From: Ziziphus jujuba
Lineage: Eukaryota > Streptophyta > Magnoliopsida > Rosales > Rhamnaceae
Length of the DNA stretch: 64,000 nucleotides
Direction: 5' to 3'
Assembly (NCBI RefSeq): GCF_031755915.1
Contig: NC_083384.1
Span: 31,477,001-31,541,000, forward strand
Of the stretch, positions 1-13,847 are shown piece by piece (within the stretch, counting starts at the first letter, position 1; each line of letters opens with the position of its first letter). Below the pieces are notes generated by a model. The model saw nothing but the letters and a program-made list of their open reading frames with translations, was not told the DNA's origin and did not search any database. A program made the translations under genes and the position numbers.

Positions 1-53
1 TTTTAAATTAAAAAAACGATTTTATTCCTGATTTATTTGTATAGATTAATCAA

Positions 54-96
<43 letters not shown>

Positions 97-3000
97 TACA
101 CTTTATTTTATATATATAAGAGTAGAAAAATTCAAATTTAAATTTGAAGCATTGTAGCAAAGGAAAAATAATTTTACTCACTGAAAGTGAATTTATGTAA
201 AGATTTTGTCAAAACCAAATGGATTTTATTATCTGAATTTGACAATTAATCGAACGTGGATTCAAAAATTTTCCATAAAATTCTATTCCTTATTATAGAA
301 AATAATTTTCAAGTCAAATTCAATGGATATGTTAAAAACCAATCTATGTTCTATATTATTAGATCCGACACTATCTATTTTACTCATATAAGTGTCAATT
401 AAAATAGTATCATTTTAATAAATAAAATGTCACCCCATTTATAGCTATTCTCAGTAGATTATTTTCTTCATATAATTACGGGAAAAAAATAGTTATTTTT
501 TTGGGTCATATATTATAATATTTTGATTAAAAGAAAAATTCGCGGACAATTGGTTGACAAAGTAGGACAAAGAATTAATTACCATTCATTTGTGGAAAGT
601 TAATTATGACAAAATTGAGATTAAGGTAGTTAAGGAGGAGTGTTCAAAACGTAAAGCATCAAACCGTCAGATGTTTTCCACGTGTTGAAAGTTTGAAAAA
701 GGATACCGCCAATTGGAAGATTGAGAAGCATTGGGTGGGCCAGACTGGGAATTATGATTTGGGAATGCTAATGATGGAGGCTCATTGTAGCAGTTTGTTC
801 AGAAAGAAAGACACCCACGTGGGCCTACATGATTGATTAGTAGGTGGGCCCCATTTTTAAATCGATCGAAAGCCATGATTACGAGGTTTTGATTCAGCCA
901 ATCAGGACCGTTGGCTCATTGTCCTCAAAGAAGTCGTTCGCATAGAGCTGGCGCACGTGTCAGTTCGTCAGTAAACTAAACATGCATACATGCTCTTTTG
1001 GAATCTTAAGTGACAAGTTAAACAACTGCTCTCCATGTGAAAGGTGAAGCAGTGTTTGTTTTGTTCTTCATTTTTGAATATCCATTTTGAAAACTGTTTA
1101 AATTATTTATGTAAACAATGTTTCATATGATGTTAAAAAGAAACAAAAATTATACTAACAAGAAATATTTTTAAGCAGACGAAGAGGTAGTTTTAATAGT
1201 TGAGTATTTTTATCAGTATTTATATAAAAATATAGATTTGAATTATATAAAAATTTTGAATAATTTGTAAATTAATTAATTTGTCTAAAATAAAAATAAA
1301 AATATTTTAAGTAATTAATTATTTTTTTAGTAAACCATGTATAAATTTTAAATTAGTAGGCATTTATTATTTACATATGAATCAATTCAAATGAATATGA
1401 TAGAGCACTAACTATGTATAATTTTATTTTGTTAGGCATATTATTGCTCAAATTAAATTGAATGTTAGCGCCCAGTTATCATTAATAATAAAACACGGGA
1501 ACAATGCCCAGAAGAAATGTGTTATATATAAAGTTTTAATTTAGTAGGCTGTATAGCCTATGCTATGATGTTATGATATATGACAGTCCTGATACGGTAC
1601 AATAGTAGGTCGGGGCAACAAAGGAAAAACATATAATTTTTCATTTTTTGTTTTTTTTTTTTTTTTTTTTGCAAAAATCCAATGGAATTTACAAATAAAA
1701 CAAAAGTTGTCGTTTATAATTTGCCTATTTTATGATTACATCATATACCATAAAGTAGGCTACAAAATCCACATATCATAATTATACATATATATATATA
1801 TATATGTATATTTTTCTTCATAGGTCAAGCTCCAAATAAAAATTATATATATGGAGCAGAAGATTTAGCTCTCACAATTTGATTTTTTTGGATAAGCTAT
1901 TGACAATAAACATACCATGGCCTTGATTATAAGTTATTTTATGTGCTTTAAATTTTGCTTATTCTATTAGAACATCATTATACCTATAATTGTAGTGGTT
2001 GGATGTAGGGTTCTATTAAGATGAGTAGTCTTTAAAATGGTATAGTTAAGTATTCACTTTGAGAAATAGGGACAAGTTGCTGTACTAATTTTGTAATTTA
2101 AAAGAAAAAGAAGTTGTCGTTTTTAAGTGCTTGTTTTAACTCTAATGAAAACTTTTCTAACCATGATTTACCCAAGATGGCAAATTCATCATTTCCATTA
2201 TACAAAGTTAACTGCATATTGCCATAGATGGTGCAACTAATGGTTGACATTTTTGTTTGCTGGTATTTTTTCAAAGTAGACGTTAATTAGATAGAGGGTC
2301 TTTTAAGGTGGTGAAAGAGATGGGTTTTTGTAAAGTCGATTTTGAAAATGGGATGTAAGAACATATTTGTTGGTGCGGTCAAGTCGCCTTCTCAATATAT
2401 ACATATATAGAGGTAATTTCCACATAATATCATGTAAAAAAATATTTATGAGATCTCAATTTAAAAAAGTCCATAAAATTTTTAAGCCAAACCCCGTTTC
2501 TTAAATGTTAATTTTCTATTTAAATTAAACAACACTAAAACAAATTACGTTAACAATAAATTAGATTTTTACATATCATCAAAATTCATTTGTGACAAAA
2601 ATTCAGTGTGACTAGGTCATAGTTATATCGTAGTCAAAAAAATTTTGAAACCATAAATTATTGTCTTTTCAGACAAAAAGTTTGATTAGTATTTTAGTTT
2701 TGATTATTCTAGAACTTAGCTCCATCCTGATTAATGAGCTTCCACCCTACTTAATTCGAATTAATTCGTTGAACACTTTGTCATCATGCATTATTTATAG
2801 ATACGTAAAGAAAGGTAAAGCTAGCCCTAATTAATGAGCCTCTATAGCATGAGTTAAGAACAATATGTGGTGTAATCAACCATGTGCGAAGTGGCACTAC
2901 CAACAGGCTTACCATATTCATGCCCATGAGAATGAATGCTGACTCACTTTTAGATGCTTCATGCAAAAAGGGTTTGTACTGCTTTAAGAAAAATTATTGG

Positions 3001-4287
3001 GAGTCTGGCTGTCTAAAGTAATGTAGATATATATGGAGGGTTTTGAAACCTTTCAACTTGGACATATATATACATACATAGATACATATAAAACTATATA
3101 TATATATATATATATTCATTCTTTTGCTTTTGCTTTTTCTCATATGTATGTACTTGCCAAGATCGATGGGATTGCACTTAATTCATAGACGGATCTAAGA
3201 ATTTGAGCACCATTTTCCCACATTTGGTCCATCAAATATGACCCATCAATTGAATATACATAGCATATATGTTCCTATTGCAGTTTTTGTATACAGTCCA
3301 TTTCTTTGGACAGTGTACCTTGTCAACACTAGTTATTTCTAACTAAATTAATTTTTCTTATTTTTTATTAGAAAACCAATAAAGTGTGTGCAAAACCTGT
3401 GAAATTTATCATCGGCTGGGATTGGACATTTTTGGGTTTTTATTTTTTATTTTTTGGTAATAGGGCATTTTTGGTTAATTTGTTGTATACAAGGTACTGT
3501 AAATTCTATATATCTTAATTTGTCTATATATTTTTAAAGATTATATAAATTTATCTTTTTTATTTTATTAATGTATTTATAATATGAGATAACTAAGCAA
3601 GAAGCAAAAGTATCAAGCACAGATTAATGATGTTTCAGATCAAGTTCGAGCCAATAGAAAAAAAGTAATAATAATAATAATAATACTAAGTATATATAAA
3701 AAGAGATCACATTTGGCCGATGGAATTAAATTTAGAGAAGAGAGTCGTCCCAGTATTCTGGTCAGAATAGAGAAAGCCACCACCAAAATATTAATGTACA
3801 TAGAAAGCCACATAGAAAGCCACCATAAAGTTTCAATTTGAAATCTCTGCATAATCATATAATTAAATATAATATATATATATATATATGTATATAAATA
3901 TTAAACTATTAAATCTGCAGACAAATATTCCCACTCGGAAGTTTAGAATAAAATACTCTCAAATCAAAAATAAAAAATAAAAAAGAATATTATTATTAGT
4001 ATTATAAATTATGGAAAATAACTTTCTCTCTCTCTCTCTCTCTTTGTCTCTCCCCTTGGCTCTCCTTCTCTCTCTACCTTATGCACCGAACAAATAAAGA
4101 GAGGATCATTCATACAGGAACGTCCACACACATAAACCATCCCAAAAAGAAAAAATAAACATTCCATTTTCCAGCTCTACAACCAGTTTGAAAGGAAGTG
4201 ATTTTCTCTCTCTTTTCGTCTTTCTTTTTCTTTTTCTTTCTCCGAGGATAAACAGTTTCTTCTTCTTCTTCTTCATCAGTTTCAACC
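1..4287. other. AT-rich spacer upstream of the Dof gene
   Basis: No convincing gene is visible. The stretch holds TA microsatellites (about 58-92, 1790-1806, 3096-3114, 3871-3889), poly-T near 1650-1670, and small open frames without family resemblance. The last ~260 bp, including a CT run at about 4026-4043 and CTT-rich sequence up to 4275, are probably the proximal promoter and 5' UTR of the Dof gene. Confidence 0.6.
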
Positions 4288-4561
4288 ATGGATACTGCTC
4301 AATGGCCACAGGTATAGAGAGATCCAGAACCCACTTAGCTAGCTAGCTCTTTATCATCTTAATTATATAAATTTTTTTTCTTGGTGGGTTTTCCTTGGCT
4401 TCTATTTTTCAAGAGAATAATCTAGACTTTTGCTTGGTTAAGAGTGCCCTTTTGTTCTTCTTTCTATATATTCATGGTGTATGGTGGAAGAGATAGTCCC
4501 CACTTGTATCGGATTTAGTTTTTATCAGTTAATCTTCAACATGTTTCACTTTATCTTTTCC

Positions 4562-4592
<31 letters not shown>

Positions 4593-5738
4593 CCAACTCT
4601 TTTTGTTGATGAGCTAATATAATCTCAAAAAAAAGTGAAAAAGCAAAGCTGCTAAGTTGTTTTGTTTTGTTTGTCTTTCTGCAGTATACTCTTTCTTTTT
4701 AAAATATTTCTCCTTGATGAATTTTCTTTTGTTTGATCTTCAACTTTTAAATATGTATATGGGTTTTTCCTTACATATTAATTTAATTTGTTAATTACAC
4801 TTTTATTTTTTTAAAAACTTTTAATTTCTTCTTTATATGATCATCGTTAATTTTTATGATAGGAAATTGTGGTGAAACCAATAGAAGATATAGTAGTGAC
4901 AAATACATGTACTCCAAAACCTGGGAATTTAGCAGAGAGGAAAGCAAGGCCTCAGAAAGAACAAGCCCTAAACTGTCCAAGGTGCAATTCAACAAATACA
5001 AAATTCTGCTACTACAACAATTACAGCCTCACACAACCCAGGTACTTTTGCAAAACTTGTAGAAGGTACTGGACTGAAGGTGGGTCCCTCAGAAATATAC
5101 CAGTTGGAGGAGGTTCAAGGAAGAACAAGAGATCATCATCTTCTTCATCTCAATCTTCTCATCAAACTTCTTCTTCAAAGAGACTTCCTGATCTGGTTCA
5201 ACCTCATCATCATCAAAACGCAAAGATCAATATCAACCAACCCCAAGATCTAAACCTTGCTTTCCCAAATATCTCTGACTTGGTTCAACTTCCAAACAAT
5301 AATATTGAAAACAACAACAACAACAACAACAACAAGAACCATAGTTTAGCTCATGTTTCTTCTTCTTCTACTACTAGCACTACTAGTACAAGTTCTGCAA
5401 CCCATCTCTCAGCTTTGGAGCTTCTCAATGGACTCACTTCAAGGGGTTTCAATTCCTTCATGCCTATGTCAGTACCTGCAGATCCTAATACAGCTGTATA
5501 TGCATCTGGGTTTCCTAATTTACAGGAATTCAAGCCAACTCTTAATTTTTCATTGGATGGGCTTGGAGGTGCTGCCTATGGAAGCTTGCAAGGAGTTCAG
5601 GAAAGTAATGGAAGGCTTTTGTTTCCATTTGAAGACTTGAAACAAGTTTCAACCACTCCTGGGATTGAGCCAAGTAAAGACCAAGGTGCTGAAACTACTG
5701 GGTATTGGACCGGAATGTTAGGTGGAGGATCATGGTAA
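4288..5738 (+). CDS. DOF4.6: Dof zinc-finger transcription factor, DOF4.6/VDOF1-like
   Basis: Two exons: 4288-4311 (ATG, 8 codons, donor GTATAG) and 4863-5738 (acceptor after ATAG, stop TAA), giving 299 aa. The N-terminus [16 protein letters not shown] and the C-terminus [12 protein letters not shown] are signatures of the DOF4.6/VDOF1 group. The Dof zinc finger has four cysteines at residues 46, 49, 71 and 74 (CX2CX21CX2C), followed by [11 protein letters not shown] and basic RKNKR. Dof proteins bind AAAG cores in the nucleus; known relatives act in vascular development, which I infer here only from homology. The rest is Ser- and Asn-rich, including an Asn run from an AAC repeat near 5312-5334. 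The intron position, just before the conserved block, is usual for this group. The name is a family assignment, not proven orthology. Confidence 0.93.
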
Positions 5739-6059
5739 AAACAAAAACCAAAAAAAAAAAAAGATCCTCGTCCCCTTTTTTTTTTTTTTTTCCCCCTCTC
5801 CTGGGTTTAATTTCTTTTTCTTTTAACTTTATATTTAATTTCTCATTGTGGGTCGACTTGTTTGGATTTCTTCGATAACTAACAGATAGGATACATGGGT
5901 TTCTCTATATTCTTCCTTCTAGTTCTTCTTCTTTTTTTTTTTTTTTTTTTTTTTTTTTTCTTTTTCGGGTTTTCTTAATTTTCCTTTCATTTATCTTCTT
6001 TTTAGACTTTGAACATGGTGGGAATTTTGAAGCTTATTTTAGATTGGCTTCAGAGAGAA

Positions 6060-6096
<37 letters not shown>

Positions 6097-8989
6097 AAAA
6101 AAGAAAAAAAAAGGAAGGGTGACTGATTTGGGATAGTAGCCTGTAAAGATAGAAGATATTAAAGATAAAAGAGAGATGATGAACCCAAATTTTTTTAGGG
6201 TGCATAACAAGTAGAAGGGAAGGCATATTCTAGCTACTACATATTATTATATGCCATTTTCTTTTATGTATAATTTCTTCTATCGATCGGATCAACTAGA
6301 GGATGAAGAGCAAAGGAAATTTCCCAGTACTACTACCATCATGTGTAATTTGTTGAGTTTGGTACGAAAAAAAAAAAAAAAAAAGAAATAAATTGTATAA
6401 TGTGAAACTTTGTAAGGAGTTTTAATTAATGGATGAAATGATTACATATAAAGCTTGTTTTTTCATCAATGAAGTTTTTCTTTCATTCCAATATATATAT
6501 ATATATATATTTCGCTGCTGGTTTATGTTTTGTTTAGCAGATTATTTTCTTATATGTGTATATATAATTTCAAAACTCCAGTCATTACGCAGCAAGTGAA
6601 AGGAGCTAGAAAGAACTAAGTTGAAGAAAAAGAGCCAGCGGGTAAGACTCTGCGATCGGAATTTTTCCATCACGTGACTTTTTTTTAAAAAAAAATAATT
6701 AAAACTAAAGTGAGTCAGTCTTCAAAAAAAGTAACTGGAAATGTTTTTATGTTATTTAGAGCGATTAAAGACCCGCCTCAAAGCAAAAGCTCACCTACTG
6801 ACTTGGTATATCCAAACAGTTTTTGAAAGACTCTCTCTTACAATGTCCCATTATTTCCATGTATGATCATTGCTTTTCCATGCCCACTCTTTATTTATTT
6901 ATTTATTTTTCTTCAGTAAATTTTTTTTCCAAGTGAAAAAGATTGAGAAAGATCTGACAAACCTTCCTTTCTTGGGTCCTAGTTTGGGACCCACAAAACA
7001 TTCTCCTTGGCAAGTGTGCTCAAGAATAATACACCCCACTAAGTTGATCCATCCAGATCTACACCCTCCATTTATTAAATTCTATGTACAAAATAATATT
7101 AAATATTAGATAAAATATGTATATATTTTGGCTCTTTGCTGTAAGGCACTTAACATAGCAATCAAAATGTAATATATATGATTCACCTCCTTTATATATA
7201 TGGTGGAGGTCTTTTTCCAGGAAAATTTTAACGGTTTAATCAATTAATTAATTACCTTGTTTTTTTTTCAATTATACCTTGATTAATTTCTATGTGGGCT
7301 GTTCATGGAGCTGGAATATTCAGCCACCCCATGCACCACTTTTGGTCCAAGTTGATCAACTTTAATTCCTTGTACACCAAGAATGAATTGCACATAGCTC
7401 CAAAACTATATATATGTAACATTTATTTATTTTTTTTAAAAGCCAGTTTTGCATTAAAATAGGTTACTGAAAAGTTAAGAGAGAGATGAAAAAATACCAT
7501 CCATTCTAACTTCTAAAGGCTTGTCGCTCTGTTGACAGAAACTATAGGCAAGTCTTAATTAATGAATTTGAACCACCACCTGACCAGATATATACACTTG
7601 AACTTGACATATTTCTCGACCTAGAATTAATTCCAGCGACATGCTTTTATAATTAAATCTTTTGTTTATCGGATGCAATATCATATATAATATATATTGT
7701 GCACGATTATATCAATTTTCACATGTTGGAAGTGAGATCTGATCTGAAACAAGGGTTGAATATGGTAGTGGGTTTTATATAAATATATAAAGATAGAAGT
7801 GATATGAAAATGATCATATGATTTTGCCAACAATATTGTGGTGGAATTATATTACATAATCTCGTGGGTTTGAAACTTAAGATTACAGCATTATGTTTTA
7901 TGTATTTATATATATATATATATATATTCATATGGCCTCCATTAGAGATCTTATATTGTATGGTCTCAAGTCACATCCTTCAGGAAGAAAAAAGAAAAAA
8001 AAACCATGAAGTACATCATTTTTCTCCCCTCTCTCTCACACTCCATTCAGAACGTAACAAAGTCAAAAATTGTCGGTACGTCATCCCAATTATGAATTAT
8101 TATAGCCACTATCCACAAATATCAATCCCACGGGATAATTTATATAATGTTGCACCAAAATATTATTCGTTATCACTGCTAATGCAATGAATGCCTCTTA
8201 TGACTGTCTATTATTATTAAAAAGAAACAAGAAATTGGTGTTTATACCTACACTAATTTTATTTTATTATTATTATTATTTTTTGGGTAGAAGTGTTTAT
8301 ACAACACTTGTTCTTAGCAAAAAAAAAAAAAAAAAAAAAAAAAAATGCTTTATCATACAAGAACCTTCCTACTTTGGAATTATGTAATCAAATCCACCAC
8401 TAGCATACCATTCACAAGAGGCCTAATTTCAACCGCCATAATATATCGTTACCCAAAAAAAAAGGGGCTAGTTACATTCTGACCCTAAACCATATAATAT
8501 TTGGCGCATTTATTTTTCAAATTATGAACACATTCGTGCTATCCTTGTAAGCTATTATTTTACTGTCAATTCAGCAATAAAATCGGATCCTTACAGAGAT
8601 GCAGAACTTTGGTTTCGACTTCTTCCCAAAACCACACTACTCATTCAGGATTATAAATCTCAAAGGGGAATTTTTCACAAAATAAGAAAATTTTTCTTCC
8701 AAAGTGAAAATGGAGAAAAATGAACGAGCATTGAAATTCACCAAGATTAGCTCGTCAACTAGAAAAATACATGTAAACATTTTTTCCCACCCCCCAAAAC
8801 GCGTAACAGCGGGATACAAAAAAATCTCAACTACATTAAGAGATATGATAAACCTTCTTCTCCAACCCCCCCTTTTTCTTCACTTTCAACACTTTTACAT
8901 GGATTTACTATTCAATTGGAAAATCCAATATGATTAGAGAGAGAAATAAACTCGAGTTAAGCTGCGATACTCGAATTCCCGTTGCTAAG
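5739..8989. other. Dof 3' UTR and spacer to the ORMDL gene
   Basis: The first ~700 bp are probably the Dof 3' UTR, with long poly-T (about 5936-5959) and poly-A (about 6061-6095) runs. Beyond that lie TA microsatellites (6491-6510, 7909-7927) and AT-rich sequence. Open frames at 7864-8190 and 8704-8937 are low-complexity and match no family I know. No RNA gene seen. Confidence 0.5.
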
Positions 8990-11144
8990 TCAATGATCAG
9001 CATTGATGCCAAATATTCGGACCTTGTGCATGTTAGGGAACTTTGCAACCACTAGTACAAACACTGCCAGTGTGTTGAAGAAAAGCATTGGGTTTTCATA
9101 GTCTGTTGTATGTGAGGCTATCAAATACCTGGCAAAACAAAGAGAAAATCGTTCTTGTTAAGAGTAAAAATTATCAAATTTTGAGGTGCAGAGCATCCAA
9201 TAACATGAATTTGCTCTTGGTCTGTACAATTTAATACTAGATCAAAACAATAAGTCACACTATTGACGACCTTTTGCATGGAAACTCTTAAGAATGGGTA
9301 TAAGAAAACAATTGAAAGTTTTTATTCAAAGCAGACAGCCTTTTAATGCAAGTTAGGAAAGTCAAAACTAGCCATGATAATGCACAGAATTGATAGAGAG
9401 AGTAAACAAACATGTCAAAGCAGTTATTACCAAAAATAATAATAATAATAATTTCAAAGCGACTATAAAATGAACAACCCACTCATATGTCATTGCTGAC
9501 AGCTTTGCGAAACTGAATGAACATTCAGGTCCAAATGACAGAAACAGAGAGGGAATAAATAGAAAATTTAGCATCATAACTTGATTGGAAGGAAAGGAAG
9601 ATATTTAATGTTCAGCCTCATATCAGAAATCTTATCCTCAAATAATCAGGGAAAAGAAAGATATAGTAATTGCAAGCCAAGTGTTTATCCACCATGTATG
9701 TAAACCCAGAAATGACTATTTAAAACTCTGCAGTGACCTAGCCCAAGTCCATGGACAAAAAGAAAACCGAAGTATGATGTGCATAGCATACGTAAAGTAT
9801 AGAAAAATTAGCTAACAGAAGACTCTGTAACGGTACAGGCAAGTGACTTTGATAAATGAAGATTGAAAAAACCAAGTCGTCATTTTACATAATCTTAAAT
9901 TGCATATGGCTGACAATGCTGAAATAGTATACAGTTAATATTTATAGCTTTGAAAATCTATATTATCCAATATGATGTAAAGTTGAGTACTTACAACACA
10001 ACAGGTACAACAGTTAGAAATTTTCTGTTTCGAGTGAGTTGCTTGCCATTGTCTATCTGTTCCCACCAAGTTAACCCATTGTAGATACCTTGATCATCAG
10101 CAAACGGTGTTCCTTTCTTCCAGTGAAAGCATTGGTAAGTAACCTGAAAGTGCAAAGCAAATTATTATCATCCAATAAGGTAACCACTAGATTACAACCG
10201 AAGAAGAGATTGCAACAAACTAAAACTTGTGTCAGTTCAAAAGATGTGCATACAATTAATTAAACTGGCTAAGCGGCTGATGCCCAGCAAAATATAATTT
10301 CTTTTCTCTTTCTTCCCAATATGCAATAAGAATTCTCCTATTAGCATCAACTAAATGGAAGCAAACTTTGCAATTATAAGTCTCGACTACTAGAGCTTGT
10401 GAGAAACATATATTATTGCTTCTATGATTAACCTTTCTATATCACAAAGCACCTAAACGGTTAACCTTTGAATCAGAATTAGGATCTGGTGTGTTTCAGG
10501 CGTTTATATCGACCCATATAATTTCTATATGTGGATTCCATTAAGTGGGATCAAAAGAAGAACCTTATAATATCTATCTTAGTATCTTACGCCCCCAATT
10601 TGGATAAAGCCTAAACCACGATATTGTCTCGTCTGTGGTGAAAATTTTCTAATTAATATCCTTACAAATTCAATTCAAACCCTAAAGATTTCCCAACCAA
10701 ATCTCTAAAAACAATGAAATCAAACAAAATAACCCAATCAAAAATCCAAGACTACCCAAAACACAAAGAGAAACAAATCATCCAAACCCAGAAAAAAAAA
10801 AAAGAAAAAAAAAAAGAGAAAATCAAACTTCAAAGGAAACAAAGATTCAATCTTCACAATCAAAACCAGAATACTAATCCATAAAATCGAAAACCCAGAT
10901 TCCCAAATCAACCGAAACATAGCGATGAATTGAAAAAAAAAAAAATAGAAAAAAGAAGTGGGCATACGAGGAAATGGGAGATGTGGACAATGGTCCAGGC
11001 CATGCCAGGCGAACATCGGAAGAGGCAGAGAACGATGAGCCAAGAGAAGAACAGAATCAACATGTAGGTAGTCCAAACCCCAGGGTATGTGAACCACTCT
11101 GTGTTCCGGTTCAGATCCGTCGTCGGAACCGCCCTTACGTACAT
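8990..11144 (-). CDS. ORM2: ORMDL family protein (ORM1/ORM2-like), sphingolipid regulator
   Basis: Three exons on the minus strand: 11144-10968, 10143-9995 and 9128-8990 (stop TGA), 465 nt, 154 aa. All junctions are GT..AG and join in frame. The start MYVRAVPTTDLNRNTEWF and the motifs TPFADDQGIYNGLTWWEQ, ASHTTDY and KFPNMHKVRIFGIN are diagnostic of ORMDL proteins; the MYVRAVP start resembles the plant ORM2 form more than the MANLYV form. Four hydrophobic segments are visible (around YMLILFFSWLIVL, MAWTIVHISHFLV, FLTVVPVVLYLIA, and NTLAVFVLVVAKF). ORMDLs sit in the ER membrane and restrain serine palmitoyltransferase, the first enzyme of sphingolipid synthesis (family knowledge). The length matches the usual ~155 aa. 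Nothing looks broken. Confidence 0.95.
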
Positions 11145-11277
11145 CTTCTTTTCCTTTCTTTCTTTCTTCTTCTTCTTCCTCTTCCTCTATTTTTCTCTTC
11201 CTTCTTTTCGATTATTAATTTATTCTTCGTGAATTTCGCAACCCTTTTGAATAATCAGAATCAGGAAAAAGAGCGAC

Positions 11278-11309
<32 letters not shown>

Positions 11310-12464
11310 AAAAAGGGATGACGAAGAGCTTATCACCAACGACAATGGAAGTCGTGAAACAACGAGAGAACAGCTGAGAAATTGGGGAAATGGCGTTTTT
11401 ATTGTTACCGGTTCTTTTGTGCTGTTGGGAGCACCGTAACAAAGATCAAATCACGCATCTTTGATCACAGATTTTGACGAATTTCAACGGTCCAGATCAT
11501 CCAACCCTCGCAACTGAGGCTGGTTTTGGTGGGACCCTGAAGATTTTTTGATTTACCACTTTCTAGGAACGATCTTTTATTATGAATATTGAGTGGATCT
11601 TCTCATTTCTCTTCTCATATAAAATAAACAAAAAAACAGTCCCAATATTAATAATTGTTATTGTTATTATTATTTTTTTTTAAATTTTTTCGAAACCATA
11701 ATATTTTATAAAATAAGTCAATTTGGGGTTTAAACAATAATTTGATCGACAAAAATTCACTATTCTTAAATTATCGAGTAATATAAAAGTGTCCATTGAG
11801 CTTGCGATCCATGGACGAGAAGGAGATGAGTATGATATACGCCTGTAGACCACTAGAAGCAAAGGAGGACTATCAACAATGCATACAATATTATGATGCT
11901 CGCTCTCTGAAAAATATAATAAATAAATAATTAATTAAAAATAAATAAATAAAAAGTTTTATATTATGATGTTCACAACCTTAGTACCACACACCCAGTT
12001 TCAATCATGGAAGCCAAGCTTTATTGAATTTTATTTATGATCTTTTAATACAACTCCAATAGAACCCAACAAACCGACAGACCACATATTCCAAACCAAA
12101 TTGTCTATAAAATTCAAACCATGTTCAAATGGTGGAGGTTAGCACAAATAGTATATGGTTTATTATTTATAATTATTATTATTATTATTATGATTTTTTC
12201 TCAAGAGGTCGGTGGGCTCCAGGACTGTGTAGAAAGAACGCTGCAAAGGTGGTTGTGCCCCATAATACCAACCTCCAATCTTAGAGTTTGATTTCTTGTT
12301 AAGGTTGGTATAATCTACCAAACCAGACATTCCACAAAAGGACACATAGAATTTGATGGAGATAAAGCTAAGAGAATCAAATAGAGCTTGGATTATATCA
12401 GAATATTAATGGATAAAATAATAGTTCATCATTGTTTGGTAAAATTGATTTTACAACAAAAGCA
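11145..12464. other. ORMDL promoter/5' UTR and BTB gene 3' flank
   Basis: The stretch just right of 11144 is the presumed 5' UTR and promoter of the ORMDL gene, with pyrimidine-rich sequence and a TA microsatellite at about 11278-11304. The part from about 12000 to 12464 should contain the 3' UTR of the BTB gene. An ATT repeat lies at about 12163-12190. No further gene seen. Confidence 0.45.
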
Positions 12465-13775
12465 TCAAGGAGCTAAATTTTGAAGGCTAATAGAGCTTTC
12501 TTCAACTTTGCTGCTCAAGCTCTCCATTAATCTCCTCTTTGCAGACTTTGTTCTGTAACACCAGATTTCGAAAGCTTCACTCAAGTCCGGATATCGAACC
12601 TGCTGTGCTTTCATCCAGTCTGCAAGAATGTCTGCTTGATCATTGGATGGCAATGCCAATACCAACGAAACGATTGCTCCTTCTATGCTCTGGCACAGCT
12701 CTTCATCCATCTTGTAAGGAAAACCGGTCTCCTCACTGCCCTTCGAATCTAAAAGGGGTTTCATTTTCCTAATGTAAGGGAGCCATGTCTTTAGTAATGT
12801 TACACGGCCTGGTGCAGGAAGAATCACACTACCATAGCCTACTGCATCCAAGACCTTACTAGTCACTTCTATGAGCTTAATTTTCAAGCCCCACACATGA
12901 GAATCGAGTTTTTGATCCTCGATGACTCCTAAAACTTTATTGGACATGTCCAGCCAGTTAGAAACAAAATCTTTCATCAAGTCCATCTTAGGAAGTATGT
13001 TACACATCCATTCCAGATCAGACAAACTACGCAACAATTGAGACTCTGCAGTCTCTGATGCAAAGTTAGGCTCTGTAAGGGAAGACAGTTCCTTTTCAAA
13101 TGATGAACAGATCTTCGAAAGACCCATTCTTACTACCGATCTTACTTCATCATCCACTGTGATTAATGGTGTGTCCTCATCTTCCCCAAGCATGTATTCA
13201 ACTTGCTCTTGAGCAGAACTTTTCAGCTCATCGCCAAATGGAGGGCAAGGTTCACCAATGGATGTGGCAACTCTAACTGCCGAGACAAAAACATTCTTCG
13301 TGGCAGTTAAATCCACTGGTTGAATCCTAGCTAATATGGGCATGGCTATTGAACCCAGTTTTGAGACAGCTTTTAAAATTTGTTCCTCCTCCTTCTCCTC
13401 CCAAGGAATGGCCTCCAGGAACTGGATACAGCACTGTATGATCTCTTCACATTGGAAGGCAACTGCAACCTCAAGAATACCCAGAGCAGATTTAACAGAG
13501 TTAAAGGATTCCAAAATCAAGTCTGCAGGGAGATACAGCAGCTTCAAAAGGTCGACATGATGATCATAATTGAACTCTGAGCACTGAATCTCGATGAGAT
13601 TACTAATGTCTTGATCAGAGAGCCTCTGAGCAAAGTACTTACTCTTAACTGTGAGAATTGAAGAGTTGGAGCAGAACCATTCAGGTCTTCCTTCTCCGTT
13701 TTTCAAGCATATAATAACATCCTTCTTGTTCTGGTTACCAAGACGGCAAGGCTTGGTTATTGTGGCTTTGTCCAT
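12465..13775 (-). CDS. BTB/POZ domain protein, At3g05675-like
   Basis: Intronless coding region, 436 aa, starting at the ATG 13775-13773 (context gcacATGGAC) and ending at 12465. The first ~120 residues form a BTB/POZ-like fold (KKDVIICLKNGEGRPEWF, SKYFAQRLSD, later EVAVAFQCEEIIQCCIQFLE as the BACK-like start). The remainder is a long helical region (EIWCYRTKSAKRRLMESL near the end) typical of plant At3g05675-type proteins of about 440 aa. BTB proteins often act as CUL3 ubiquitin-ligase adaptors, but this subgroup is poorly characterised and I see no substrate domain. An out-of-frame ATG lies 13 nt upstream (13788), which could reduce initiation at the main start. The open frame itself extends two codons further but only through a TTG. 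Confidence 0.88.
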   Translation of the reverse strand: MDKATITKPCRLGNQNKKDVIICLKNGEGRPEWFCSNSSILTVKSKYFAQRLSDQDISNLIEIQCSEFNYDHHVDLLKLLYLPADLILESFNSVKSALGILEVAVAFQCEEIIQCCIQFLEAIPWEEKEEEQILKAVSKLGSIAMPILARIQPVDLTATKNVFVSAVRVATSIGEPCPPFGDELKSSAQEQVEYMLGEDEDTPLITVDDEVRSVVRMGLSKICSSFEKELSSLTEPNFASETAESQLLRSLSDLEWMCNILPKMDLMKDFVSNWLDMSNKVLGVIEDQKLDSHVWGLKIKLIEVTSKVLDAVGYGSVILPAPGRVTLLKTWLPYIRKMKPLLDSKGSEETGFPYKMDEELCQSIEGAIVSLVLALPSNDQADILADWMKAQQVRYPDLSEAFEIWCYRTKSAKRRLMESLSSKVEESSISLQNLAP

Positions 13776-13847
13776 GTGCAAGAGGCATCACAACAAAGTT
13801 CATGCTTTCTACATCGAAAGAGCAAACCATCAAAATGCATAAGATTG

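Noticed and set aside
2784..2966. 60-codon minus-strand frame
   Set aside because: Unsupported by codon pattern or homology; treated as chance.
10738..11097. 119-codon minus-strand frame over ORMDL exon 1
   Set aside because: Wrong frame; the ORMDL frame with correct splice sites explains the region.
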